Of a stretch of 64,000 bases of DNA, positions 35,744 to 47,711 are shown one piece after another (within the stretch, counting starts at the first letter, position 1; each line of letters opens with the position of its first letter). Source of the DNA: Saccharina japonica (Eukaryota > Sar > Phaeophyceae > Laminariales > Laminariaceae); NCBI GenBank assembly GCA_008828725.1, contig MEHQ01000456.1, forward strand, positions 172,265-236,264. The letters run 5' to 3'. The position numbers were made by a program, and so were the translations under genes. The notes under the pieces were generated by a model. It had not been told where the DNA came from and made no database searches. It saw nothing but the letters and a program-made list of their open reading frames with translations.

Positions 35744-38602
35744 ATGGCCCACAACAAACACCGGTGCATCTGCAGCTTTCCATTCTGCCAAGGCAGCGGC
35801 GGAGAAGCTACGGTGAGAGTGCCCGCCAGCCAGCGGGACGAATGGTTAACTAGAATCGGGCTAGATGGCGAGTCTATCACTACGAAGGATCCCAGGATCT
35901 CTATAATGCATTTCACACCTGACAACCTCGCCGCCAGCATCGAAGGTGTAGGTCTATGCGCCAGGACTGTAGTGCGACCCGCACCCGATGCCAAGCCCAC
36001 ACAGAGTAACTCACGGATGGAGCAAGCCTCCCGAGGAGCGTATGCACGTGAGCTGAGAGCTTTGGCTGAGAACAAGGCGCTTTCCGCTTTATTGACGGAG
36101 GCAAGAGCTTCCCTACATAAGCTCGGCCTGAAAGTGACGGACCAACGGGAGAGACTACAAGAGCTGCGATCGACTAAAAAAGCGGCCAAGCCAAAGGAGC
36201 AGGAGGACGCCAAGCCGCCAACTTGGACTTTCGTAGATTACCACATTCTCGACGGATTGAAGACAGAATTCGTGAGGAGCCTCTGCGGCCTATCGAGCTT
36301 GGAGCATCTGGAGGTGAGCTCACACGACTGTACGGCCGTGTTTTCGTTGTATGTGCCCTTCATTATGCAAGGAGTACGCATGATACAACAGTAGTACGTA
36401 CTCGTAGTGCATATATTTATGTACGTCGTAGGCAAACGTGCCGTCCCGCCTAAAAGAAACACCTCGTATATATAAATACAAACAAATCCCTGGAGCAAAG
36501 ATGTCAGCAGGCGGCCCTTTTACCCCTTGACGGACAGCGTCGAGGAAAATGCCTTTGACGGAGTTGCCTTGACGGCAAAACCCGGGGAGAGGCAACCAAA
36601 ATCCCCGTTGTTTTGGAAGAACCCTGCCCATAACATTGAAAAACTGTACTTTTGTTTGTACTGACCACTGACTGCTGACTGTCTGATTTCTGCCCCGGTC
36701 GAAGCTGCTGCTGTGCCGTCCTGGTGCTCTGGTGCTGGCATGCAGCAAGCACCACACAAAACAAGCAAATCAATAGTGGCTTTCACTCAGAAAATGATTC
36801 GTTTGTGCTATCAATAGCTGGGAAAAGGGACAATCGGTCCATAGACGGACGGAAATGCCAGTACGGACGCACTTAATTGACCGACTGCTTGACATTCGCT
36901 CGCCTCCTGGCATATTTGACCTTGATCATTAGGCTGATGTACAGGATGTAGTGTACGCACGAGTCTCTTGCCGCTGATCTCTTTTTCTTCGCCAGATTGT
37001 CTTCGCGATCTCCAAAAAGCTCGCCGCAATATTGTCACTAGTCTCTTGGTCCCTGGAAGGCTGGGTTTCTGGTGGGCTTCTTCTGCACGAGGTTTCCTGT
37101 ACCAAATCGAGGAAGCACCCCCCCCCCCCCCCCTCCCCCCACCCTCGGACCGACGTTTCAAGCACGATATGTCCACAGCAAGTAAATATCATCACCGCAA
37201 ATGGTCTTGTTCGACGGATATCGTCGCAGGCTGTCCGAAAACATGTCCTTTTTGTATCGACACACTCTTCGTGGCGGAGTGGTCTAGGTTAATAAATCGT
37301 TGCGATGGGTGGGCCAGGGACACGAAATAGATGGTGAAACCCGTCTGCCTGGCGCGCGTGACAGGTTGCCTGTATTGATAGAAGTATACTCTTTAATGAT
37401 ATGTCAGGTACCTCTGTCGCATATTTATCTCACGCTTCGAAGTCTCAATGGTGCAAGTTTGGATGTTGCCGTCAACAGCGGGCTTTTACTGGCAGCTGGA
37501 AATACCCGACACGATACACCCCAAGTACACGCAACCCAACCAACCCCACGACTGGTCGCATATGGAGGAAGAGTGTAGCCCGCAGTAAGGTGGGCATCAT
37601 CCTCATCAACGACTAACGAAGACACATTTGTGAAGTGTTCCTGGTTGGTCCTCATTCCTTTCTCTAATTAATCCACCCTCTTTTGTTTTTGTGCGGTTGC
37701 AGGAATTTTTCGTCTTCCTCAATGACGAGGGGGTCGTGGACAACCTCGTCTTGTACCGCGGGGTCGAAACGCCGGCGTGGGGCGTCAAGGCCGATGGGAG
37801 TAGGCCAGTTCTCCGAACCAAGTTTCTAGGGGGTGTGAACGGCCTTTTTTTTACCCTTTTTCGGTTAAGGACGGGGGCGACGTTACGGGTGACATCTACA
37901 CTTTTCGGTGTAAGCGAGACCACGGGGGGGAGGGCTTTCACGACGTGGTTGAAGTTCCTGCGTGGGGCCCTTGCACCATGCGTACGTTTGATGGACTTAC
38001 CTGATGTTGAGTCAACTGCACCGCCAAACTTCGTAGAGAAGGGGCTATCCAAATGCTACATTGTCCTCGATGCCACAGAGAGCCCCGTAGATAAAGTTTG
38101 GCAAACGGACGCCGTTTGGGAGACGTTTTCGCCTTACAAAGGAAAGACGACGTGTAAAGTGTTGATCGGCATTACGCCAGGGGGTGCCATCTGCTCTATA
38201 TCTGATGCGTATGGCGGGCACGTGACGGATGGGGAGTTGGTGGCAGAGAGTGGTATCATCGACGAGTTGGTTGCGAAAGGCCTACCTCACAGGGGATACC
38301 ACGTAATGGCGGATAGAGGGTTCAATAGCATAGCAGCGCACTTGGTGCACAAGCACATTCACTACGTCGCACCCCCCAGCAAGCGCACCGATGAACCTCA
38401 GAGCAACCCGGAAGACGCCGCCTACACCCGAGATGTTGCAAACCTCCGGATTCACGTAGAACGAGCGATAGGGGCGATGAAGCAGTGGCGTATCTTGGAC
38501 AGTAAATTCGACTCGCAGCAGTTTGATCTTATTGGTGCATGCTACTTTGTATGCGGAGCCCTCGTGAACTGCACGCATGAGCCGTTCGCCAGCAAATTTT
38601 AA
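35744..38602 (+). CDS. THAP-HTH-DDE transposase (ISL2EU/IS5-like), two exons
   Basis: Exon 1 is 35744-36313 (190 codons, donor GAG|GTGAGC). Exon 2 is 37703-38602 (acceptor GGTTGCAG|GAA, phase 0). Together they encode 489 aa. Residues 1-90 are THAP-like: CICSFPFC, a DEWL tryptophan, an HF pair in the expected place and a VVRPAPD end. The usual Cys three residues before that His is Ser. Residues 100-185 are Ala/Lys/Glu-rich and look coiled. Residues 230-280 match the helix-turn-helix of DDE_Tnp_4 proteins. The catalytic triad is visible: D313 (VLDATE), D394 (MADRGF), E443 (HVERAIGAMKQW). It should act in the nucleus, binding the TIRs and cutting and joining the element's ends. ATG 35744 is chosen because it lies just inside the TIR boundary and starts the THAP. 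The same frame is open further upstream within the TIR. The intron contains a MITE at 36495-36918. Confidence 0.85.
36495..36918. mobile_element. Mutator-like MITE, copy 2, in the transposase intron
   Basis: Ends GCAAAGATGTCAGCAGGCG and, inverted, CAAATATGCCAGGAGGCG, related to the element at 4169-4629. The internal CCTTTTACCCCTTGACGG also matches. No clear target duplication remains. Confidence 0.65.
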
Positions 38603-41060
38603 CGCACAGTGTTGTATCGCCAATGTATGTTAGCCCAAAACGATCGCAGCGAAGCACACGAATCAACTATTTGTGTTTCTCCTTTGTGTTGCGGTTCCTT
38701 GCGTCGGTTCTGCCTCGTTTTAGTATTCCCGTGTCCTTTTTTTGCTTTCCAGGTCATCATGTTCACATAGACTGTTCACAATTTACTTAATCACAGGGTT
38801 AGATTCCGCCGAGGGTGTCGGGACTCACCTAGCACCGGTTCAATGGTGTCAAGCGCTCTCCTGTGAATTGCGCACATGCATGGTTAAATGGATATGGTGG
38901 GTTCGTTAACGACGTGACCGCAATTGTTCCCGGGATAAGGCCTTCTGCATGTTACCCCACCCTCATCTATACGCGAAAGAGACTAACCTCGTGTCTCGAG
39001 AAATATTGGGGAGAAGATACCTTGTTCGGCGCTAGACCGAGACATGCACCTTAAGCACATTTGGTGTATTTGAAGAAGAGATAAATCTGCACTGTGTCAC
39101 ATCTGGTTCTCAGTAAGCGAGCCCGTCGCTATCTTGCAATCACCAGCACGAGGCGAATCACACGGCCGACCATAGATCAAGATGGCACGTATTATACTCC
39201 TGTTCGTTCTGATGGCAGGGCAGGGTTGCGCGGTAACGCATGACAAAACACGACACATTGCACCACGTTTGTACGAAAGGTCACCATGAATAACCAACCG
39301 ATGGGGAGTAACATATAGACCAATTTGCGAAAGGCAGTTGGTTTCCAACATTTTAGGATTATTTTATAGCTCTGTTTTAGTTGCCCCCCGCCCCCCCCCT
39401 CCCCCATGACTTTGCTGGGAGGATGAATAGACGGCTTGTAGCCTTGATACCCGCTGAAACCAACACCATACTCGTAGCATGCCGCAACGATGTTTGTCAA
39501 CGTCACAAGTACTTTGCCGGTCGCGCCTTCAATTTTGGCAAGTCAGGCAACTTAATTTTTAAGCCTGTGTGATATTCCGTCTTTAAAATATTTTGAATGT
39601 AGGCGAGTTTCGAACGCCAAGAAAACGTCAAATTAGTGGAACTCTACACGAAATAAGCTTACAGGTTTTGGACCGTAAACGTCTCTAGGTTGCGCAGCCT
39701 AAACCTATTGATAAAAAAAAACATTTGGGCTTTCGATTTCGGGTTCGTTAACCGAGAATCCGACTCGAACGAGTCGTCCATTGTGCTCCAAAAACGCAAA
39801 TGGCGTTCGATTCACGACTTATTATAAGGACGCAAAGGCGAAACATAGCGAAAAACAACAAACTATCTTGCGCGCCGGAAGAGGGGCGAGTCCTGAGGAT
39901 ACGGCGTTGATATATTTTAGTGGTAGCACGATCAACCCTCCTAGCACCTCCTATGGACATGTCCAGCTGATGGTCCAAGACAAGGTCGATACAAGAAGCA
40001 CCAGGCTGAAGTCGTGATGTACGAATAGTGGATACCAGGGCATAAATTAGACGCACGGCCCGTCGTGAAAACACCACGAGCCGCAGGCGAGGTGTGGCCG
40101 CCCGCAGAGGCCATAGAGGGCCCAAGGAAGGCCGCCACAGGTTGGTTTTGTATACCATTTATGCGCGAACATGTTCAAAACGTGCGTATAGCCCGCTCGG
40201 TGTAGCTGTTTGAGGCCTGCTTCGTCCTCAGGCAGAGGAAATCAGCCCCAGACCGATCATTGCAGCCGAAATCAACATTAAAAAAAGCCCTATATTTTGT
40301 CGCCTTCAGCAAATAACACACCAAAAATAAAAACCCACTGCCCGGTCGCCTGTGGCGAAAAAGGTCCCGCACAATTCTTGCTGCTTTACATTTTTTGCTG
40401 CCTGCAGCCAAACATTGCGTCACAGAAAAAGCGTTGTGCTGCAAGCTGCATCACGCCCTCGGCACACGCTGAAAACACGACGGGGTCTACAGCCAAAAGG
40501 CGTGCCAGCCCAGCATTTCACCCGTGGTCTTGGACAAAGGGCGAACATGAACGAAAATAGCAGTCGTGACAGTCGCGGACGGAACATGGGCGCTCAATAT
40601 AGTCCGGATTATGAAAGAGACAGAGGAAAATAAACTAACAGGGCGCCTGGGGCGCGATAAATGCAGCGGTGTCTCCACATACACAGTTCAAGTTCGAACT
40701 GATGACACCTGTTTTGCTTTTTGCCATTTTTTTCGCACGTTTGTCATACCGTTTATAAAGGTATATCCTTCAGTCTTTTTTATATCAACCCGAGTCAACA
40801 AGTAGCCCTGATTCCCTTCCTGAAGTGTCGAAGTCACAAGTGACTACCTCGGCGGATCACTCTTCGACGCGGCTACCCTTCAATGTTCCAGCCAAACGTT
40901 TTAAGCAGTAGCATTCAAAACCCTTAAAACACGTGTGGCGTTTTCTTTCGATCACTCGTTAGTATACCAGCTGCAGCCATGGTGTGTAATCCCTCTTAGC
41001 AAATGGCGGTGTTGCCATTATGTGTACGCAAGACCACCCTACCCCACTACGAGGCGCGAA
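38603..41060. other. Convergent 3' region between transposase and SAP-SWIM genes
   Basis: About 2.5 kb between two converging stop codons. Frames such as 39748-40158 (-) show no domain and no splice-consistent partner. Poly-C at 39384-39400. No repeat matching elsewhere in the window was noticed. Confidence 0.35.
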
Positions 41061-44000
41061 TCAACGCGTTTTGGTCTTGTTGACGTCAATGCACAAGCTA
41101 GACATCTCGCTCGGCAAAGGGTCTCCTTCGGCTGTCTTGCGCGTGACCTGTTTTCTCCCCTTGTCAAGGAAAGAGGCAAACTTTGCCTGTTGCGCTTGGG
41201 TAAAAGTTGCGCCCTCAGCAAACTTGCTTTGCCTCTCCGTCCACTTCCCTACGCCGGGATGCGGGTTGTACTCATCAGCCCGATTCATGGCGACGACTCC
41301 CCTCGTTTCGACAAAATCTTCCGCACACCCCTCGAAGGGGTGTTTTTTCGGGTCTCTCAACGTTCTCATGCTCTGCGCTATCTTACCCAACGGCAAGCGG
41401 TGCAAAACGTTGAGATTCTTGTCACGCCCTGCCCCACAGTGATCAAGAATCCATTTGCACGCAACGCGCGTAGGCGACAATGGATTCCACTGACTTAGCT
41501 CTACCTCAGTCAGTTGGAGTAGGCGCGTAAGTTGCAATAGCTGGCACACATGATGACACCCCGCCCCTGCCCCCGAGTGGCATCCGCAAGAAGCGTGGAC
41601 TACCTGCGTCGCCACGTAGCGAGCGGTATCCACTGCCTGACCTCCCTCTGACCCGCCGGTGTTATCCACCTCGAGCACCCTCTCCACTTCCAACGCAGCG
41701 CTGACCTCGTACTCTAAGGGTCTCATAGACCCCCTCGCCCTGTTTTTGTCCGCCGTGACCGAAAACATCAAAGAAGTAAAAAGGAACGAAGGACAGTTAG
41801 CATGCAGCGCGGGGCAGTTGTCGCCTGGAACTATGGACCAAATGTTATAAAAAATAGGTAAGTATAAAGCTATTCGTTTGCACCGTGGGTTCCTATTACT
41901 GTTGTACCTCCTTATATCCTTATCCAACGTGCAAAACTCGAGGTGGTTGGTGGGCCAGGTGGAAAGCACCAGTAATCCGATGGCCTGCTATTGTTGTACT
42001 GTGTTTTGTTTACACCACCGTTGTTTGTCGTCCGTAATCAGACAGTCCTTGAACTTGAGATGCACAAAATGCAATAATTTATCTTACACCAGCACTTAGG
42101 CACGATCGTCGATGTATGAAACACGTGTTTGGGATACATCTTGATACGTAGTCTTTGCGGTTTGAGCAGCAGGAAGGTTTTAAAGATGGATGTTGTGGCG
42201 TTATACTTCAAGATCACCGAGATAGCGTAATATAGTTGGCACGCTGTGTCTGGGGTGTGCCGGTGACTCGACCGTGGTTGTGCGTTGTGTTGTTCCCAAT
42301 GTAACGCGACGTACGATCTGATTCGTCGAACATTTAAGAGGACCAGGCCCTTGTGTATTTATTCTGAGACGGCGGGCACACACGCCGCTTGATGAGCGTG
42401 TCCCCGTAATATCTAATTGTCGGCACCGCGAGTGTATTTTCTAACACAGCATAGTTGCCGTAACCGGCGACACCCCGCGACAAAGGCGTCAACGACCCAA
42501 TACACGCCTGTCTTTGCTTTGCCCAACCCCCCACACTGTCAAGTTCTAAGTTTGGACCAAACATTCGCATGCGAGCTGACGATACGCACTTGCGAATGTA
42601 CCGAGCCCTAAACATAACTATTTAGTAGGCACACACCACGATGACCTGGAAAGCGTCGTGATGATGTTAACCGCGGATGTCCTCGGAAGCGTCGTGATGA
42701 TATTAACCGCGGAATTCTTAGTCGAACCTCAAGAACCATATTTGTCTTTCATGACGCCAGAACTGAACACCGTGCGAGATAAGTTGAAACACCATGTTGT
42801 TTAGGTCAGAGTTGCAGCAGCAGAAAAGTGTAACGCGAGGGTGTGTAGGCCCGGAGCTAAAATAGCATAGTGTAAAATCGAAGCCGGTAGGAGAATGTGT
42901 AAATGATATGCACGATAACACGAAACGAAAAGGAAGCATTATACAACTTGCCGATAGAATATGGACTGCACTGCGTGGGAGCTGTGCTCAGGGGTAGAGT
43001 GAAGACTCGCCTTAGTACTAGTTGTATGGATGATGAGCCTCGGGGGCTACTGTAGTTCGACCCTCGCTGAGCCTTAACCGCGTTTTCAGCGTACGAACGT
43101 TCGCCCGACAAGAAAAACAAGAGGAGACACTGAAGAGAGCGCGGTCGCTTTACGGCCTAAGATAATTAAACCGGGAAAAAGCAAACTCACTCAAACTGCA
43201 ACCACATGAGTCCACCGTCGACGCCGCACGGCCTTCCACTCAGCTGGCGTAGAGCCCCAAAATCCAGCACGCGTTGCAATCCCCGGTAGAGTACGCGACC
43301 TGTAGACCCTTTGAGCGACCCCTTATCTTTAAGCCACCCGATGATAATGTTGTCGCTAATCTCTGGTAGGGTTGGCCGAAGCGCCTCCCACTCGAGCCAC
43401 TCTGAACCCGGCGGCGGAAACGCGCCTGGTTGCGGGGGCTGGGGAGTAGACCTCACGGGGTGGCGGAAGGCAATACAGCTACCCTCTAAGCCAGCTTCCC
43501 GCACCACTTCACAGCAAGCCTTGGCAAGGGCGACCAGCTGCGCCTTGCGAAAACCGCTCATGCCCGACATCTCCAAGCATCTAAACGCCTGCGTTGAGAA
43601 GTGCGCGCAAAAAGTGGAATGATATTCCGCCGCCGTGGTGTATGATATGAGCCTCTCGCGATATTAATACATTCACGAGTCACACAGCAACGTGAGACGA
43701 ATGCACGGTCGTACAACTACAGTAAAGAGCCGACATAACGCTCTCGGCTCGTCGAACACGCTCGGTTTTTGGGTGCCGTCGCCGCTCGCTTGGCGCGCAT
43801 AGGCGACACGTGCTGGGTGATGCTGGGGGTCACTCGATTTCAACTTTTCAATTGTACGAGCGAGTACGATCGGGGCGGGTCGAACCGTCACCTGCTATAT
43901 TAATACTACTGCTGCATACGTGGTACATATTATACTAACTGACACAACATACGTATATATATGTGTGTGTCACCTCGTCTTTTGGTTTCTACATGTCGCA

Positions 44001-45676
44001 CGGAAAAAAGAGTGTTTTCCTGACACGCGCCTGCACGAGAAGCTACACCTGCCTCTGCAAGACTTAAAAAATGAAGTCACGTGCAGACGAGTCAAGAGGG
44101 GTCCATTTATGAACCTCAAAACAACAAATGCATAAGAGACGGCCTTGCACGCACAAAATGATGAACGCACGTACACGTAAAGGTAAAGTTTTTTTAAGGA
44201 CAGGATGGTGAGATGCGCATTGCTGTGAGAACCACACTCAACAAGCTCGGTTCGTCAACATATCACCTCAAGCATTCGAAGATTTCTTATTAACATATTA
44301 CCTCATGCATTGGAGGATCTATTTAAGAACAACGCGAGCCTTTCGCCTGCACTATTAACAGGCCGATCGAATGCTGTACCTTACTCAAAATAGGACACGA
44401 AAACATTTTTTTTTGTTTCTCGGAGTAATTACAGTAGCAAACAATCCCATTGCGGTTCATCTCGCGAAAACATTAAGACTTTCACGATTGTTGCACTGCG
44501 CAGAACCGTATAATTAATTTAGCCAGGGGGGGAGAACAAAATCTAAATAATGAATTGTGTTTGTATCGCAATCGAATGAGTATCATTCGCGTTGCTAGTC
44601 TCCAGTCTTGAAAAAACACTGCAAGTACTCGTATCTGTCCGGCGTTTTTCCTGCGGGCTCAGGGGTAGTTCCTCGTTGTGTTCAATGTTGCACAGATGCT
44701 CCGAGTACCTTGGAGTAAAGTAAGGAGTATATTAGAGATAAAGTATCTCAGGTGCTTCGTGTACTCGGAGTATTTCGGGGTTCGATACTCCGGGATACTG
44801 CTCGTACTCGGAGTATTTCGGGTATGAACACTCTCGATATGTCGTGTCCTTGGAGTATGTCGGGTATTTGGGGCTTCAGTACTGCTCATACTCCAAGTAC
44901 TCCGAGTATTCAGGCCACCAGTACTCTAACTCGGAGTACGAAATGTACTCGAACTCGGAGTATACTCGGAGTGAGAAGTACGTTAGGAGCATATTTGCAT
45001 TAACAAGACTCGGCCGTCATTGCTCCCAGGTTCTGGGGGCATGTGACTGGCGTTTATAGCATTTCAAAATTCACAGATGCTCCCATTACGAGTATAATTA
45101 GAGTTTTCTCGAGAAAAAATACTTCAGGTACTTTGTGTACTCGCAGTATATCGGTGTCCAATCCTCTCGATACTCGGAGACCCCACGACAACGTTATATG
45201 CACGAGATCAATTGGAACTACTGTACACGTCAACAGCAGTGTTTTGAACATCAAACCGAAAATCTCTTTTTGTTTTCGATTGTTCGTTGTTCTGGTTTTC
45301 CGAACGATACCCGACAAATCGCAGGCGTTGTTTCCGAAAAAGGTAAACGGATAAAGCTACAGCAGTAGATTGCACATTGCATATTTTATTTTATCACCCT
45401 GGCTTCTGCTGCCAAAACACGTTCATATCACGTTGTCTATGCACGGTAAATGCATGCAGTATGCACACGGCAGCACGTCGGCCACATCAAAATATAAATC
45501 AAGCCTAAATAAAATAACCGACAGACATTGGCGGTGACATCATTTACGGTGACAGATATATACACCCACCGACCAGCTGCATATACATGACTATAATGAA
45601 ATCATATGCCACTCTACGTTTTACTAACCGACAGAAATTCGCGTAGTGCCTCCACCGTCCAGCTTGAGAAGTCCAT
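41061..45676 (-). CDS. SAP-SWIM protein of ISL2EU type, lacking the YqaJ nuclease; three exons
   Basis: Exons on the - strand are 45676-45629, 43588-43191 and 41739-41061. Boundaries are TCG|GTTAGT, CGCAG|GCG, GA|GTGAGT and AACAG|GGCG, and phases close to give 374 aa. The N-terminus, MDFSSWTVEALREFLS then SGMSGFRKAQLVALAKAC, is a SAP-like DNA-binding motif formed across the first splice. C200-x-C202-x7-C210-x-H212 (CGCHSGAGAGCHHV), preceded by ARGSMRPLEYEV, is a SWIM zinc finger. In ISL2EU elements the equivalent protein continues into a YqaJ exonuclease. Here about 160 residues follow the SWIM and no YqaJ motifs are visible. The start ATG is the first in frame after an upstream stop (a TGA near 46000), and it places SAP at the very N-terminus as in relatives. 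The 2-kb first intron contains a CTCGGAGTA minisatellite. Likely role: DNA-binding partner in transposition. Confidence 0.7.
42646..42715. repeat. Short tandem duplication
   Basis: GGAAGCGTCGTGATGAT.TTAACCGCGGA occurs twice in a row (about 33-bp period) within intron 2 of the SAP-SWIM gene. Confidence 0.6.
44740..45180. repeat. CTCGGAGTA minisatellite
   Basis: Repeated GTACTCGGAGTAT, TACTCGGAGTATTTCGGG and reverse-oriented ATACTCC forms, irregularly spaced, inside intron 1 of the SAP-SWIM gene. Confidence 0.65.
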
Positions 45677-46335
45677 ATCAGCCCCAGGGAGTTTCCAATT
45701 CCCGCTTCGGTCGTAGTTGTTGCCCTCAGCGCCTCCGAGGGGGGCCGCGCGTTTTCTACCCTGCCCAATCCTTCCAACTCTTCCACCGCGGCCCGACGAA
45801 CTGCTCGCTCTCCCCTCACCCCCTCCCCTCCCTCCCCTCCCCCCGCCACCTGACGAAGACGGAACCCTTAACCCTCCACCCGGCGCAGAGAGTCGAGGCG
45901 GCAACCCCTCCGTGCTGACGGCGACGGAATCCCTCCAGGGCTCGCGCGTTGTAGGGCATATGGCCTGACCTGCGATCTGTCCCGCCAACTCACGTGAAGC
46001 GAGGGTTCCTGCCCGAGCAAAGCAAGAGGGAAAACATAGGGGGTGAGGTTGAGGTCAACGCCTGCACAAATACTGCTCGCACGAGCGTCTCCCTCACTCG
46101 TTATTGTGGAATAGCTAGCGTTCGTTCTGACACCTCACATCGTGTAGTGGCCATCGTGCAACAAGCCCGCCAGGTACCATATTAAACCGTTATTACGAAC
46201 AACAGGCTTGCAGAACGACCTCCAGAAATACATGACATGACATAAAAATACGTGGTTCACCGTAGTGCGGGTTGTGCGGCGTATAGACCACTGCTGTGCC
46301 TAACAATCCGCCGTGCGTGTGAGCATACAGCAGTA

Positions 46336-46517
46336 CAGGACACCTACTATTAATAATAAGAAACAGTATTAAATAGTAAGAAATTCAGGCTGAAAATTAG
46401 ATGTAAATAAGGAAGTTTGGAGTAGTCACCTTGAAATTAGTGCAGAAAGCACTCTCTCTCAGACAAGAAATACAGCCTGGACAATATTTCCTGTTTCTTA
46501 TTACTGTAGGAGTCCTG
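46336..46517. mobile_element. Tc1/mariner-like MITE, copy 2
   Basis: CAGGACACCTACTATTAATA at the left and TTACTGTAGGAGTCCTG at the right, with TA on both sides. The core matches 27761-27932. It lies between the nuclease and SAP-SWIM genes of the large element. Confidence 0.7.
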
Positions 46518-46601
46518 TACTGTATATGTATGTACTGTAGTATACTGCTGTACATGTGGGCCTGCACGCACGGGCCTCCGTTTGGCACAGGTGGTGCTGT
46601 G

Positions 46602-47711
46602 TCAAACACTAAAAAAACGCGCGATTGAAGCTTTAGTCCCCCAACCACCAACTAACGCACCTGTGTTTCTCGTGATGGCATTGGAAGTCTCAACCCCTGA
46701 CAGATGCCGGTGTGCACCCGTGGCTGGGTCCCACACGACAGGGTGGCAGAACATGTCCATCGATGTCTTCAATTGAGCCAACACAGCGTCTTCTTGAAAC
46801 GCTGGTGAAAAAGCTGCCAGATTTGTCGCGATTTGTTCAGGCGAGATCGGTGGGCCATGAGGCGTAGCTATGTCTAAGGCGTGCGCGGGCCCAATCCCTG
46901 CGAACTTCGTGTAGTCGTTCCCGGCTACATAGGCGTGATTCCGCAGCCTAGTCATCACCTCATCCTCGCTGTTCGACCAAGTAGCAAGACTGTCGCCCGG
47001 GTCTACTCCGTGCAACTTGCGCAAGAAAGCAAATGGCTTCGAGCTCATCTCGAATGCACCGGTCCTCGGGTGCAATATGTGCGTCTGTTGTATGCAGTCT
47101 CCCCATAAACCGCCCGCGTCCACCCCAACGCCCCAGAGTAGAGATCGAACGCCGAGCACGTCCAGATCGGCGTCGTTCGCGCGCACGAAGCACCTTCGCC
47201 CCGGTGTTGAGCAGAGGTCCTCCATGACTTTGAGTTGAGGATCGGCTTCGAAGGGCGCTGTTATGCACTCGGCGCGTAAAGAATGCATGAGCATTTGTGA
47301 CACTTTCGCAACCATCGGTGCCGTGAACTCGACCGCGCTCTTGGCGAGCCTACCTAACTCGCGACAATCGACAGGCAGTTGCTCTTGCAGAGCGCGGCAT
47401 GCCTCGAGCTTTCTATATCGTTCCCGTGCTCGTGCTTCGGAAGTGCAAGCCTTGCTCGGTGGAGATGCGCCGTCGAAGATCACCACGATTTTCCATCCCG
47501 CCTCTTCGAATCGCATCATCTCGACAAGCATATCCAATACCAACTCTCTCACATCGTTGTTGAGCAACAGCGGCACCGCTACATGGTCTTTGCCTGCCGA
47601 TCGATGCATGCTGGCGTGTCCGTCGTAGATGACGGTGCCCGCGCCATCGTTCAGGTCCACGCGCTCGGAAGCCACCTGCTTGAGGCTGGCCAAAAGTCCT
47701 ACAACCCCCAT
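46602..47711 (-). CDS. FEN1/EXO1-type (XPG family) structure-specific nuclease
   Basis: Intronless, 369 aa. The start MGVVGLLASL is typical because the family uses the N-terminal Gly-containing segment near the active site. Metal-binding acids are all present: D30 (YDGHASMHR), D80 (VIFDGASPPSK), E155 and D157 (APFEADPQL), D180 and D182 (ANDADLDVLG), D266 (VAGNDYTKFAGIGPAHALDI, leading into the helix-hairpin-helix-type DNA grip). The C-terminus TKASIARFFSV resembles the PCNA-interacting box that ends FEN1, with K in place of Q. Expected activity is 5' flap or 5'-3' exonuclease action on DNA in the nucleus. It lies inside the large transposon between the 706-aa gene (2.4 kb upstream) and the SAP-SWIM gene (0.9 kb downstream), on the same strand. 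Intact motifs suggest purifying selection. A captured host or viral flap-nuclease gene is an alternative origin. Confidence 0.88.
   Translation of the reverse strand: MGVVGLLASLKQVASERVDLNDGAGTVIYDGHASMHRSAGKDHVAVPLLLNNDVRELVLDMLVEMMRFEEAGWKIVVIFDGASPPSKACTSEARARERYRKLEACRALQEQLPVDCRELGRLAKSAVEFTAPMVAKVSQMLMHSLRAECITAPFEADPQLKVMEDLCSTPGRRCFVRANDADLDVLGVRSLLWGVGVDAGGLWGDCIQQTHILHPRTGAFEMSSKPFAFLRKLHGVDPGDSLATWSNSEDEVMTRLRNHAYVAGNDYTKFAGIGPAHALDIATPHGPPISPEQIATNLAAFSPAFQEDAVLAQLKTSMDMFCHPVVWDPATGAHRHLSGVETSNAITRNTGALVGGWGTKASIARFFSV

Noticed and set aside
39748..40158. - strand frame between transposase and SAP-SWIM genes as a fifth transposon gene
   Set aside because: No motif, no good splice partner, and overlapping frames of equal length on the other strand.
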